Source: Opisthocomus hoazin
Taxonomy: Eukaryota > Chordata > Aves > Opisthocomiformes > Opisthocomidae
NCBI RefSeq assembly: GCF_030867145.1
Contig: NC_134419.1
Location: 1,302,001 to 1,366,000 of the forward strand
Direction: 5' to 3'
Length of the DNA: 64,000 bases
Below, in pieces: positions 23,521-36,044 of the stretch (positions are counted from its first letter, which is position 1; every line of letters begins with the position of its first letter). Under the pieces are notes generated by a model. It was not told where the DNA came from and ran no database searches. It was given only the letters and a program-made list of their open reading frames with translations. Made by a program: the position numbers and the translations under genes.

Positions 23521-25174
23521 CCCCGCAGCGTGCCTGCCGCAGCTGCAGATGCCCGCACCCCGTGCCTCGGGCTGCAGCAGAGGTCAGAGCCTGCAGGAAA
23601 CCTCCCGACGAGCTTTCACAGCCAGAGGCGGAGAAGCGCTGGAGGTTCTGGAGTTACATAAATATTTTGCTTATGCGGTTAAACACAACCGCTTTATCCT
23701 TCCTCAGCACTGCAATAAAAAGCACATTTTCTGTAAACAGGGCGTCAGATGGATGTGGGTTGGCATGCTCCGTGCCTTTTTTCATTCATCGGAATAATTC
23801 TGGCTGTGGGACCCCCCCAGCTTGCTTAGGTACGTCTGGGAAAGCACGCCTGCTCTGCCCAAATCCCGCGGTTCGGAGTTATCCCTTGGGTTAATCTGGA
23901 GAAATAACCGCTCGTGACAAAGAGAGCTCAGCCTGCACCTCCCTGCTCGGCCCCTCGCCCCGTGCTGACCAAATCCGACCAAATCCAACCAAAACACGGT
24001 CGGCCGTCACCGCAGCCCCAGCTCGCGAGGGAGGGGTCGGCTTTCCCAGTCCCTCTCCTGGAAAAAACTGGGGATTTGCTGCTCAGACAGGGCCAGGACT
24101 AAAGCGTCACTGCACGGCCAGGGACAGAACAGGGCTGCTGTCGTGAAAACTCTGTGAGAAAGGATGCCGCAGGAGGCTCGGAATTGGAACCTAAAGAGCT
24201 TTAATAAATCTGATGGGTTGATTTCAATCAAAAAGAAGTGATTATGAGAGCCTGCATTTTCCTACTAGGACATTTAAGCAGCCCCTAGTAAAAGACTAGG
24301 AAATATTGAGCATTGTAGGGCTGCTTAAACGCACCATTTGGAACAATTCTGTCTAAAATTATTTCTGTTTGAATAATTCTGTCTAAAACCAACATTATTA
24401 CTGTTAGAATTCCGGACCACGGGTTTGAGCAGCCCTGAGACCGTCGCCGGGGGGTCTCCCCCACCACCGTGGATAAACCCACCTGGGCTTGCAGAAAATA
24501 CCCACGTTCCCCTCAAACACGAAGGAGAAAAATCACCTCAATATTCCTTGATTTGCTAACACTTGTCATCGCCCGCCGCCCAGACCGAGCCCCGGGGAGC
24601 TGCCAAGAACAAATAACTACCGTTTCCATAGATCAGCAGATGAATCACTCCCGTTATTTTTAGCAGGTCATTAAGGGCTGGCAGCAAAATTTGCAAACTG
24701 ACTTGTGGGGCTTTTGATTCGTGTTGGCGTAACCTTTTAAAGAAAACATAAACCGGGCTTTAGAACAAAGGAAACTGGAGGGCTGGAAATAATATCTCTA
24801 AGTTTGAAAATGACAGGGAGAGATTAAAATAAACAGACCTGATGCGAGTCTCCGAGGCGCTCCCAGCTCTCGCCTTCAAACATAGCGAAGCTAAACAAAC
24901 ACAAGGGAGAGGTTTTATGTAACAGATGCTGGGATCAGGGTTTCTTCCCACCCCACAAATGTGGCCGTGCCCTAGGCAGGGATGCTGCGGCCGCTGGGGA
25001 ACGCGGGGTCCCCGTGGGGCAGCACGACGGGATCCAGCAGGCATCTGCTGCCTCGCCCGCCTGCTTGCTGAGCAGGGAAACTGCTTTTGCTGTTAAATAT
25101 CTGTCTTTTATCGGCTACTTCTCTTTTACCGCGCTGCTGGCAGCACGATGAGTGCTGTTCTCAGGAGGAAACCC
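23521..25174. other. No gene seen; hairpin at 24273
   Basis: Anonymous DNA. AATTCTGTCTAAAA occurs twice about 30 bp apart near 24344-24388, just right of the inverted repeat. Confidence 0.6.
24273..24329. repeat. Inverted repeat with nested hairpin
   Basis: Perfect 12-bp arms TTTAAGCAGCCC (24273-24284) and GGGCTGCTTAAA (24318-24329). Next to the left arm is a second small hairpin, CCTAGT-AAAAG-ACTAGG (24284-24300). No gene is nearby. Confidence 0.75.
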
Positions 25175-26043
25175 AGTGGACACACCGGCAGGCTGTGCTG
25201 CCATCCAGCAAGACCTGGGCAGGCTGGAGAGCTGGGCAGAGAGGAACCTGATGGAGTTCAACAAGGGCAAGGGCAGGGTCCTGCACCTGGGGAGGAACAA
25301 CCCCAGGCACCAGGACAGGCTGGGGTGGACCTGCTGGAGAGCAGCTCTGTGGAGAGGGACTGGGAGTGCTGGGGGACGACAGGGTGACCATGAGCCAGCA
25401 GTGTGCCCTGGGTGCCAAGAAGGCCAATGGGATCCTGGGGTGCATCAAGAGGAGTGTGGGCAGCAGGGCGAGGGAGGTTCTACTCCCCCTCTGCTCTGCT
25501 CTGGTGAGGCCCCATCTGCAGTGCTGTGTCCAGTGCTGGGCTCCCCAGTTCAAGAAAGATGAGGAGCTACTGGAGAGAGTCCAGCGGAGGGCTACGAGGA
25601 TGAGGAGGGGACTGGAGCATCTCCCCTACGAGGAGAGGTTGAGGGAACTGGGCTTGTTCAGCCTGGAGAAGAGAAGGCTGCGAGGGGACCTAATAAATGC
25701 CTACAAATATCTGCAGGGTGGGCGTCAGGAGGATGGGGCCAAGCTCTTTTCAGTGGTGCCCAGTGACAGGACAAGGGGCAACGGGCACAAACTGAGGCAC
25801 AGGAAGTTCCGTCTGAACATGAGGAAGAACTTCTTCCCTCTGAGGGTGACGGAGCCCTGGCCCAGGCTGCCCAGGGAGGCTGTGGAGTCTCCTTCTCTGG
25901 AGATATTCCAGCCCCGCCTGGACAAGGTCCTGTGCAGCCGGCTCTGGGTGACCCTGCTTCAGCAGGGGGGTTGGACTAGATGACCCACAGAGGTCCCTTC
26001 CAACCCCTACTATTCTGTGATTCTGTGATTCTGTGATTCTGTG
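25175..26043 (+). mobile_element. CR1 LINE, 869 bp
   Basis: Reaches further 5' than most, to the [19 protein letters not shown] codons after the reverse transcriptase FADD motif. One frame change splits the remnant (25152-25562 in one frame, 25366-25983 in another). Ends in four ATTCTGTG units. Confidence 0.93.
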
Positions 26044-26366
26044 CCCCGCAGACCGGCACAGGTCCCGGCAGCCGCGGCGATGCTCCTGGCGCCGGGAACG
26101 GCTGGGTGGACGCCGGCCCCCAAGGGCACGGCAGCAGACGTCCAACGCCGTGGAGAGCTCTTCTGACTCCGTGGGTCGGGGTCACACGCAGCGCACGGCA
26201 CCAGTCGCCTGTGTGAAAAATCCTGCAGCGTTTTGTTTGGATTTTCCTTTGAAGAATGGATTAATATGGAGTAAATTGGATTTAAACTCTGCTGTGGGAA
26301 GTTTTTGTTTCTTTGAGTCTCAGGGGGAGCTTTCATTAATTATACTGGGTGGCAAGAAATGTCCTA

Positions 26367-26433
26367 GAACCATAGAATCATCATAGATCCATTAAAGTTG
26401 GAAAAGACCTCTAAGATCACCAAGTCCAACCAT
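26367..26433 (-). mobile_element. Old CR1 3' tail fragment
   Basis: CCATAGAATCATCATAGA, AAAGTTGGAAAAGACCTCTA and CACCAAGTCCAACCAT are a diverged CR1 3' end in minus orientation. No coding part remains. Confidence 0.7.
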
Positions 26434-27581
26434 AAATTTGCTTCCAAGGAAAATTAATCAAAGATAGACTTCAGTATGGTTTTTGTATGCGACAGAAAAA
26501 AATAAGGTATTTCAGCACTAGGGCTTAACAGTGAATTTTGCCACCCGAAACGTTATCTCTGAAAATCAGAGGCACCGTGGGGAAGGTGCCTGCGGAGAGC
26601 AGCGGTGGGACCGAGCCCCGACCAGGGACACGCTGTTGCTGCAGGATGGCAGCACCTGACCCAGACCGGACTCAATTCACCCCTGCTCGTGGTCCTCCCA
26701 GACCCCAAAAATCCACTGATATGCACCAAAGTGCCGTCCTCCTCCCAGGCAGCCTGCCCATGGCCTGCAGCTCCCGTCCAGCCCAGCCCAGGCCCCTCTC
26801 CCACCGAGGAGCGTCCACGTTTCTCTCTCCTCCCAAGCAATGCTGAGGTTGAACAGAGTCCCACCGAGTGCTGCGTGGTCCTTCATCTTCCCGCTTGCTT
26901 CTTCAAGGACTGGAGGTGCCAGGGCAGGGCTCCGGTGACAGCAGCTTGCTGGGAAAGCCAAAGACTCCTGCTGGAGACATTCCCAGGGCTCCCGGGAAGA
27001 GCCTCAGGAGAAAGAGCTCAGAGAAAGCCGTGATGGACGTAGGCAGCGGTGCTGCTGACTCACAGCTGTGGCTGTCTGCGAAGGCACCACTTCAGCTAAA
27101 GCTTCAGCCAGTTATTTTCGTTGCTGAAGCCCTCACGTTAAGATGTGATGTTGGGAACTGAAGATATTTCAAAATTAGCCTTTGGAAAAGGCAACACCAC
27201 CAATGAAAACCCACGTGTGAAGGAGGACACCAGCCCGATTCTCCAAGTTCAGACACTTCTGGAAGGAAGGCAGGGAGGAATGGAGAAAACAAGGGTAGTG
27301 CTTTTCAGCAAACTTCAGTTTGCTAATCAAACTTTTCTTTTAAAAAAATGAATTTCTTTTAGGAAGAAAGTCTTCCTCGCAGGGAAATCAGTGAATTCTG
27401 CCCCCTGTCCATGGAAGCAAACATGCGAGATGAAGGATAAGCAGTGCTACGCTGAAGGAAGACACTGAGAAGCGCAGGCACCTCCTGACGCTGAAGGAGA
27501 GAAGCGGGTGCCTTTGCGTTTGCTGTAAAGAGAGCTCAGAAAATCAGGAGAGAATTTCAGTAATAATGCCATGCACATTTT

Positions 27582-28038
27582 ACAGAATCACAGAATCACA
27601 GAATCACAGAATAGTAGGGGTTGGAAGGGACCTCTGTGGGTCATCTAGTCCAACCCTCCTGCAGAAGCAGGGTCACCTACAGTAGGCTGTAGAGGACCTT
27701 GTCCAGGCGGGTCTTGAATATCTCCAGAGAAGGAGACTCCACAACCTCCCTGGGCAGCCTGGGCCAGGGCTCCGTCACCCTCAGAGGGAAGAAGTTCCTC
27801 CTCATGTTCAGACGGAACTTCCTGTGCCTCAGTTTGTGCCCGTTGCCCCTTGTCCTGTCACTGGGCACCACTGAAAAGAGCTTGGCCCCATCCTCCTGAC
27901 ACCCACCCTGCAGATATTTGTAGGCATTTATAAGGTCCCCTCTCAGCCTTCTCTTCTTCAGGCTGAACAAGCCCAGTTCCCTCAACCTCTCCTCGTAGTG
28001 GAGATGCTCCAGTCCCCTCACCATCCTTGTAGCCCTCA
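27582..28038 (-). mobile_element. CR1 LINE, 5'-truncated
   Basis: Three tail units at 27582-27612, then 3' UTR and about 115 open ORF2 codons on the minus strand, of the [13 protein letters not shown] subtype. Homology ends after TAGCCCTC. Confidence 0.93.
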
Positions 28039-29802
28039 TTTTAGAGATGAAAGAACAGCAGGGGTTTAGCCGAGTTACTCACGAAACGCATCAGCTTCAT
28101 TTATCACGTGAGGTTACAGCGTGTGAGGCACCAGGGATGTGGCCGCACCGGGGGGCTGCAAAGAGGACCAGGCAGAAGGGTGGGCTCTCGGACCCGAGTC
28201 AGTAAGAACTCACCGTGCAGTTGTTCTTTGGTGGAAGCGGTGAACGTCAAAGGAGGTGACCACAAAGCCAACTCTACCCCAGGCCTCAGGCTGCTGGTCA
28301 GAACACGCCCCTCTAGGCTAAATGAGTCCAGGCAGGCTGTGTCCCATCTCAAAAGCGACAAGATAAAGTTCAATCAGCCAAATATTTGGCATCTGGGGAC
28401 ATTTTTAGGATTTGAGATATCTGATTGCTTTTACCTACGTTATTCTCTATCGTTGCTTCTTTTCATGTTCACTTCCCTTTCTATTTTGCCTACAAGCAGA
28501 AGCATCTTCATGGACTTTCTGAGATACTTCTCACTTCAGACAAATATTTGTTTGGAGATCTCAAATGGCAGTTTTTCTACATTTCAAATCTACATCTTCC
28601 CAACTCCTCGTCTTCACATGTTGCTGAAACGAGCTGTGACCTTGCTGCTCGGATGAAATCACTTACCGAAAGCAGGCGCACCAATCCTGACACGAAGCCT
28701 GGGAACAGAAAACATCACTTGTGGCTGGAAGTGATCTGTTTCTGCTCTGCTCCATGCGTCCAAGCGAAAGAATTCCTTTTACGTTCATCTGTCCTCAAGA
28801 CAGCCTGGAAGAGAAGAGATAAATGATTAACATAATCTAAATATAAAGATTTTCTTCATTCTTAGAGCCTTTGTGACACGGTCTCTTGGGAAATATTCCC
28901 AACTCCAACGGAATTTCACTCCATTCTTCACAGATCTCATATTGCTCGTGTGAAACACATGGAGCCTTGCAAAGTCAGTAATTAGGATCTCAACAATTGT
29001 GCCATGGTGAGAGCACAGCAGGCATCCTGGACCTACACGCAGACAAGAAAATATTAAAAAAAAACCCTTAACTGTTCAACTTTCCTACCCAAACTCTGCA
29101 GCGCAGCGAGAAGGGAACCTCTTCATCTGCAGACGCTCTGCCATGGCACCAGCACCACCAGCACTGATGGCCTCGTCCCGCTCCCCTCTCCCGCGGGTCC
29201 GGATGAAGGTCCCACAGGGTGCGACGTCTGCGCGTCCCTCGGCCGGCGCAGGGGCCCCGCTCCGGCGGCGGGCGCAGACCCACGGGCCGGTTGAAGGCTC
29301 TGCCAAAGCTCCCGTTGCCGTACTGCAGTCAGGTGCTGCCACTTCCAACAGGTAAAGCAGTACCTCGCGTGCTTGGGGAAGGAAATGCGGTCCGTAGAAT
29401 TGCCTATAAAACTGAGTTTGTCCAAATCCACAAGTTACCTAAAGAAGGGAAAGTGCAACCAGTTCAAGGGCTTGGCTACCTGCTGCCGTAGTGTGTCAGG
29501 TGGCCGTTGAAACGCAGCTATCAGACCATAAAACTCCTCATCAGTGTTTCATCTTGTTTTTTAAGCATTGGACTTGTGCAAAGACCCATCATGGTGCCAC
29601 GCTGGCTGTTGGCAGGACTTCCAGCCCCCACCACTCTCCCGCTTTGGGCTCTGAAAAAGGCAAAGCTGAGGCCAGCTTCGTGCAGCGCTCGGAGCGCTGC
29701 TGGTTTGCCAAGAAACATCCACGCTCGCTGGGAATCTGTGAGACCTGGACTGAGACCTGGGCTGCTCTTCCCTCTCTTGGTAGGCGCAAGCATGGGTCCC
29801 GA

Positions 29803-30352
29803 CCCCTCTACACTGCCCTGGTGAGGCCTCATCTGGAGTACTGTGTCCAGTTCTGGGCTCCCCAGTTCAAGAAAGATGAAGAGCTACTGGAGAGAGTCCA
29901 GCGGAGGGCTACGAGGATGATGAGGGGACTGGAACATCTCCCTTACGAGAAGAGGTTGAGGGAGCTGGGCTTGTTCAGCTTGAAGAAGAGAAGGCTGAGA
30001 GGGGACCTAATAAATGCTTATAAATATCTGCAGGGTGGGGGTCAGGAGGATGGGGCCAAGCTCTTTTCAGTGGTGCCCAGTGACAGGACAAGGGGCAACG
30101 GGCACAAACTGAGGCACAGGAAGTTCCGTCTGAACAGGAGGAAGAACTTCTTCCCTCTGAGGGTGACGGAGCCCTGGCCCAGGCTGCCCAGGGAGGCTGT
30201 GGAGTCTCCTTCTCTGGAGATATTCCAGCCCCACCTGGACAAGGTCCTGTGCAGCCTGCTGTAGGTGACCCTGCTTCGGCAGGGGGGTTGGACTAGATGA
30301 CCCACAGAGGTCCCTTCCAACACCTATTATTCTGTGATTCTGTGATTCTGTG
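29803..30352 (+). mobile_element. CR1 LINE, 5'-truncated
   Basis: Begins at the [13 protein letters not shown] codons and runs to three ATTCTGTG units. The ORF2 remnant happens to be in frame with unrelated upstream sequence, making a 257-codon chimeric frame from 29491 that I do not regard as a gene. Confidence 0.92.
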
Positions 30353-32330
30353 ACCCTCCCCTGGCCCCGAGCCCGCTGCTGGGGGGTGAAGAGCTGCCAG
30401 CACAGCAGAGAGACACGCACATAGTTCACAAACTGTGACTCAAAGCCAACAGATATGTGATGAAAGACCTTGAGTGCGATCGGACGGTGGAACTGACCTC
30501 AACTTCTCACCGCAGGAGGTTTGGAGCTGGGCTATAAATCACGGAGGGGAGCTGCGGGGCGGAGTGGCCGTTCCCACTCCTTGTACGGGACCCCAGAGGA
30601 TGCTTTCCAGCTCCTCTGCCAAAGGACGGATTCGGGATGAAATCGCTACTGCCAGCGTGATCATCTCAGCTATATACAGTGGTCTCCAGAGCAAGGATTT
30701 TGCAAATCTAAATACGCTGATCATGGACAGTTACTTGAAGAAGTGAAGAAAAACACAGGTCTGAGGAACCAGATGGGATTTGGTCTTGAATGGGGAGGAC
30801 AATGTGAACTTCGTACTGTTGTACCTTAACTAAATATTGCTGCCACTAAGAACTGCAATACATTTCCTAAAACGCAGTTTAGGCTGGGGTTTACAGATTA
30901 TCCTCGGAAATGTAGGCATCCAATTTCTCAGGGAGTTGGGATTCTTAATTTTCTTGTGCCCCTCTGAAAATTACAGATTTTGGATCCAACAAACCTTCTA
31001 CACACTTTAGAAACACATTTAAATAAGTGGCTAGTTTTAATAATTGCAGGGACGATAAGCCAGGAAAAAAACCCCAGAATTTTCTGTGAAGATGGGCTGG
31101 CAATTCAAGAACTAATTCTGTCCCGACGCAGCACCGCACTGAAGCCGGAGCGTTCTCCGAGCACGCGTCTCGCTGGTGCCCTGAGGTGCCACCTCCAGCA
31201 CCGCTGCCATCCCCGACGCCCTCCTGGCTGGGCTTTGGTGTACTGGAGAGGACGAGGACCCAGGAGAGGAGCGCAGGGCGGATCCCCCCACAGCAGCCCA
31301 CTTCAGCACTCGTCAAATAAGTAGGAGAAAATGAATTTTTTTAGTTCCGTTCAAAAAATTAATGCAGCATTCCCTAGGGACAGAGGAGAAAAACCAGGCA
31401 TGTTTTTGCCCATCTCCACGTTCGTGCAGCTTCAAGTTCTCCCACTTGTCACATCTAACTAAAAAGCTGTTCAGGCTTAATTTATTCATTCCAAATAACC
31501 TTGGTGTTTAGTCAGGGCGCAGGTGAAATTCCAGCCACGCGCTCCAGTCGCTTCGTTAATTCTAGACACTAATGTAGACTTACGATTCTCAGGCTTTTTA
31601 AGAGCAGCTTGCTCAGATTTCCACGTGCAAGAAATGTACCCAGAATTTCTATTGACCAGCCTAATTAAAAAAGTGAGAGGAAATGATTGCAGAATCCTCT
31701 GTCATTTCTAAAAGATATCAATATCTTTTAGATATTCTATATCTAAATATCTGTAGCAATATCTTTTCGATATTGATACAGTCATTAATTCACGTTCACT
31801 CTCTCCAGCACTGCGCATCGATTGGCAAATCAATTTTCGTTGTTAATGGATCGAATACTCTCAATTAACGAGCGTTGCTGACTGGGTTGTTTTCTTCCCG
31901 CGAACGGCAGGACTGCGCTGCAGGGACCATGTGCCACCGTTCAGCGCGTGCAGTCGCGCTTCGGAGGGACGGACGGGGACTGGTTTCTCATGCACAGCTG
32001 GGAGAGGGCTCAGAGCTGCAGGGTCCCGCAGAGCCAGCAGTCCCCGTGCTTCAGGTTCTTCTCCATTTTTCACAAAAACACGTTCTGGTTTCCATTTCTG
32101 CACGATGCGAGAGCGTCGCTCGCCCTTAGAGCAGGGGAAAAGGGGTCGGGCGGCGGGGTCCTGGGCGCAGGGGAACCGGCTGGTGTCACGGCAGTGAGGG
32201 ACACGCAGCCATCTGTTCCCTCTCCGCAGGGACACAAAAAGCCCTGAGTCGCTGGACTTCTTTCAGAGAATGGTGTTGGGCTCCAACATCTCCCTTTTCA
32301 TCAAATCTTTCCCTTTCTTTTCGTTTCTGT
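30353..32330. other. No gene seen; AT-rich palindromes
   Basis: Anonymous DNA with the palindrome cluster at 31709-31775. A 90-codon frame at 30474-30746 shows no domain. Confidence 0.6.
31709..31730. repeat. AT-rich palindrome
   Basis: TAAAAGATAT, CA, ATATCTTTTA: perfect 10-bp arms. It is followed by further GATAT/ATATC motifs up to about 31775, so several alternative hairpins are possible. Confidence 0.75.
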
Positions 32331-33104
32331 CATAGAATCCTAGAATGGTTTGGGTTGGAAGGGACCTTAAAGCTCCTCTGGTTCCAACCCCCCTGCCATG
32401 AGCAGGGACATGCTTACAAATATCTGAAGGGTGGGTGTCAGGAGGATGGGGCCAAGCTCTTTTCAGTGGTGCCCAGTGACAGGACAAGGGGCAATGGGCA
32501 CAAACTGAGGCACAGGAAGTTCCGTCTGAACATGAGGAAGAACTTCTTCCCTCTGAGGGTGACGGAGCCCTGGCCCAGGCTGCCCAGGGAGGTTGTGGAG
32601 TCTCCTTCTCTGGAGATATTCAAGAGCCCCCTGGACAAGGTCCTGTGCAGCTTGCTGTAAGTGACCCTGCTTCGGCAGAAGGGTTGGACTGGGTGACCCA
32701 CAGAGGTCCCTTCCAACCCCTACTATACTGTGATTCTGTGATTCTGTGACATCTACCCCCAGCCCAGGGTGCTCAGAGCTCCATCCAACCTGGCCTTGAG
32801 CACTGCCAGGGAGGGGGCAGCCACAGCTTCTCTGGGCAGCCTGAGCCAGGGCCTCACCACCCTCATGGGGAAGAATTTCTTCCTCATATCTCATCTAACT
32901 CTGCCCTCTGTTAGTTTGGAGCCGTTCCCCCTTGTCCTATCACTGCACCCCCTTGTCAAAAGCCCCTCTCCACCCTTCCTGTAGCCCCTCCAGGCACTGG
33001 CAGCTGCTCTGAGGTCACCCCGGAGCCTTCTCTTCTCCAGGCTGAGCAGCCCCAGCTCCCTCAGCCTGTCCTCGTAGCAGAGGTGCTCCAGCCCTCAGAT
33101 CATT
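32331..33104 (-). mobile_element. Second-subfamily CR1, interrupted by another CR1
   Basis: The left part (32331-32411) has the AATGGTTTGGGTTGG 3' end; the right part (32749-33104) continues with CAGCCCAGGGTGCTCAGAGC. Removing 32412-32748 restores the layout of the intact copy at 48814. Confidence 0.9.
32412..32748 (+). mobile_element. CR1 LINE inserted inside an older CR1
   Basis: Plus orientation from [17 protein letters not shown] through the 3' UTR to two ATTCTGTG units. ACAT stands at both junctions (32408-32411 and 32749-32752); GACAT if the final tail G is shared. This fits a 4-5 bp target duplication. Confidence 0.9.
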
Positions 33105-33774
33105 GTCCTTGGCAATCCCTTGACAGCCCCAACCCAAGCCAGACAACTCTCACCGAGTCCGTGACAAATGTGTTATTGCAATAGAGGAAAAACAAATTTT
33201 CATGGCTGCTTAGAGAGCCAGAAATGACGGCTGAAAGCTTTGGGAGAAATAAACCCTTCACCCCCCCTCCCTGCTCCGAGATGGCGGGGACCCGGCCGGC
33301 GGGGTGGGGATGGGGCTCCACGCCCGGCCACTGCCCGGAGCGAGCGGGGTGCCCGCGGGGACCGAGACGCCCAACCTCCGCCCGAGATCAGCAGAGGGAA
33401 ACTCTGGGGACCCGGGGCTGGGGTTGGCCGCGGCTCCGTTTCCGTTTCACAACAAGCAAGATATGAGAGAATCAATATTTTCCTAATGGAAGACGATAAA
33501 ATGGAGGAACAAAAATCTCATTTGTAAGTCAGCTACTGCGCACAGTAGCAGATAAAAAAAATTATGAAGCACTTATCAGGCTCAAACTCGTTCCAGTATT
33601 TTACAAAGACATGGCTGCAACAGCCAGGCCACACCAACGCGAGAGTGCACCCGCTCTGCTGGAGTTCACGCCTTGAGCCCGCTAAATCCGTAAATACGCA
33701 GGATGCCGGACTGCCACGTCCCAGCTCGCGCCCCGACACGGAGCTACAGCAGCGGGAGAAGATGAAGCATCCCA
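33105..33774. other. No gene seen
   Basis: GC-rich section 33260-33440 between two CR1 copies; nothing supportable. Confidence 0.6.
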
Positions 33775-34583
33775 GCTGGAAAGCTGGGCAGAGAGGAACC
33801 TGATGAGGTTCAACAAAGGCAAATGCAGGGTCCTGCACCTGGGGAGGAACAACCTCATGCACCAGTACAGGCTTGGGGTGGACCTGCTGGAGAGCAGCTC
33901 TGCGGAGAGGGACCTGGGTGTCCTGGTGGACGACAGGGTCACCATGAGCCAGCAGTGTGCCCTGGCTGCCAAGAAAGCCAATGGGATCCTGGGGTGCATC
34001 AAGAAGAGTGTGGGCAGCAGGACGAGGGAGGTTCTCCTTCCCCTCTACACTGCCCTGGTGAGGCCCCATCTGGAGTACTGTGTCCAGTTCTGGGGTCCCC
34101 AGTTCAAGAAAGATGAGGAGCTACTGGAGAGAGTCCAGCGGAGGGCTACGAGGATGGTGAGGGGACTGGAACATCTCCCCTACGAGGAGAGGTTGAGGGA
34201 ACTGGCCTTGTTCAGCCTGAAGAAGAGAAGGCTGCGAGGGGACCTTATAAATGCCTCTAAATATCTGCAGGGTGGGGGTCAGGAGGATGGGGCCAGACTC
34301 TTTTCAGTGGTGCCCAGCGACAGGACAAGGGGCAATGGGCACAAACTGGAGCATGGGAAGTTCCGTCTGAACCCGAGGAAGAACTTCTTCCCTCTGAGGG
34401 TGCCGGAGCCCTGGCCCAGGCTGCCCAGGGAGGCTGTGGAGTCTCCTTCTCTGGAGATATTCCAGCCCCGCCTGGACAAGGTCCTGTGCAGCCTGCTGTA
34501 GGTGACCCTGCTTCAGCAGGAGGGTTGGACTAGATGACCCACAGAGGTCCCTTCCAACCCCTACCATTCTGTGATTCTGTGAT
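33775..34583 (+). mobile_element. CR1 LINE with 232-codon ORF2 remnant
   Basis: Open frame 33803-34501 from [17 protein letters not shown] to LDKVLCSLL, the longest clean ORF2 tail here apart from the copy at 61571. It starts at the [11 protein letters not shown] region and ends in two tail units. The [13 protein letters not shown] subtype. Confidence 0.93.
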
Positions 34584-36044
34584 CTCCATATTTCTGTGTT
34601 CACGGACAGCGGCGACAGCGAGGGCCGCTCTGCAAAGCCGCAAGGTGGGCGAGTGTCTCTGCCGAAAGGGAAAGCACGCACGGTATCACTTGACATTTTC
34701 TATATATACAAATTCAGATAACTCTGGCAAATAGCGGAGTCCAATTGCAGCAGCTTTCCTGTAAGTAAAAGCTGGAAGTTTCTCAGAACTGTTCTGACTG
34801 ATGTGGCACAGCTCTTGGCTGCGCGACGGCTGGAAAACAAAAAGCCCTTCCTCAAACGACTGCACCCGCGGCGGCAGCCGACAAACCCCAATAGAAAGCT
34901 CAAGTCAGGGGAAGCTGGGGCCGGGAGTACAGCTTACGATGACTTTCTGGTCCGCAGTTTTTTCAGAAGATGCCGCCCAGGTGACATTTTATTTATCCCG
35001 GCGCAGGCCACCGGCTCTCGGAGCCGAGCTCCCGCAGCGCCGGGGCACGGGGGACGCGGCGCGAGGCGGCAGCAGCTCCGTCCATCTCCGGGACCCAGGT
35101 GTCAGCTTTTTCCAGCCGAAAGGATTCTGCCCAGAGCCGCCACGCCGCAGCCCTCCCATCCCCCCCGCCCTCAGCCACCTTGCAGGCTGCAGCTTCTCCA
35201 GACAGACACGGTTTAATCGGCCGTATTTCTAGGCTTAGCGCTGTACAGTTATTTTCCAGGGAACCAATGTAATTCAATAGAAGTGAGATCTGGGTCTCAA
35301 CACGAAAAAGAAATTCCCTTTGAAGTGTGATGCAATCTGAACCCGCATCTGCAGAATCCGATCGCAGGACGGAAGGCGCCTTTCTGACTCCAGAAAGAAC
35401 GCGACCCGTGAAACGCGTGATGGACCCGGAGCCAGCCCGCGAGACGGGGCAGATGGGAGGACCCCGGGGCAGTCCTGGGAAGCAGGGATGTTGAGAGCAG
35501 ATCTCGAAGGGGTACCTTCTGCTCGGATGCATCATCAGCTCGCTGCATGCTCCCACCACCCAGTTCAACCCCTCCCCATAAGGAGACCCATTTCTGGCCA
35601 GTCCAGCCCCCCCGTCGCGGGGAGGAAACCTCACAGCCGCTTCAGGCCGATACGGCGTGTGTTGAGAAAATTATTGACCAATTCAGGGAGAATTTAGCTG
35701 CTGGCAGTTTCACCTGTCCTCTCCCCAAACAAATGGTACAAGGGGAATTCACCTCTCCAGAAAGCAGCAGCCGAAGCACTAGGGAACTCCCCAGCCACTC
35801 ACCCCGCGGTAGGGCCCCTTCTGACGGACGCCAGACACCCGGGGCCCCTCGCAAGCAGCCGTTCCCACCCCAGGGCCTGCAGCTCGTTGCACAACGCAGC
35901 GCCCGCGCCGTCACGAGAAAAACCTGCCCGGCCACGGCGCGGGCAGCACGGCGGGGCAGCAGCTCCCGCGCCCGGCATTTCTAGGTTGACCTTTGCGCTC
36001 TGATCTGTAAACGCTCATCAAGGATATTCAGATGAACGAAGAGT
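34584..36044. other. No gene seen
   Basis: Locally CpG-rich (34990-35070, 35780-35990). A minus frame of 213 codons (34993-35634) and overlapping plus frames show no recognisable domain. Confidence 0.55.

Larger units (their letters stand above)
26044..29802. other. No gene seen apart from two CR1 copies
   Basis: CR1 pieces at 26367 and 27582 in otherwise anonymous DNA. The frame at 28108-28656 (182 codons) has a hydrophobic middle (FTSLSILPTSRSIFMDF) but no family match, and I do not call it. Confidence 0.55.

Noticed and set aside
29491..30264. 257-codon plus frame
   Set aside because: Its C-terminal two thirds is a CR1 ORF2 remnant; the N-terminal part is unrelated host DNA in frame by chance.
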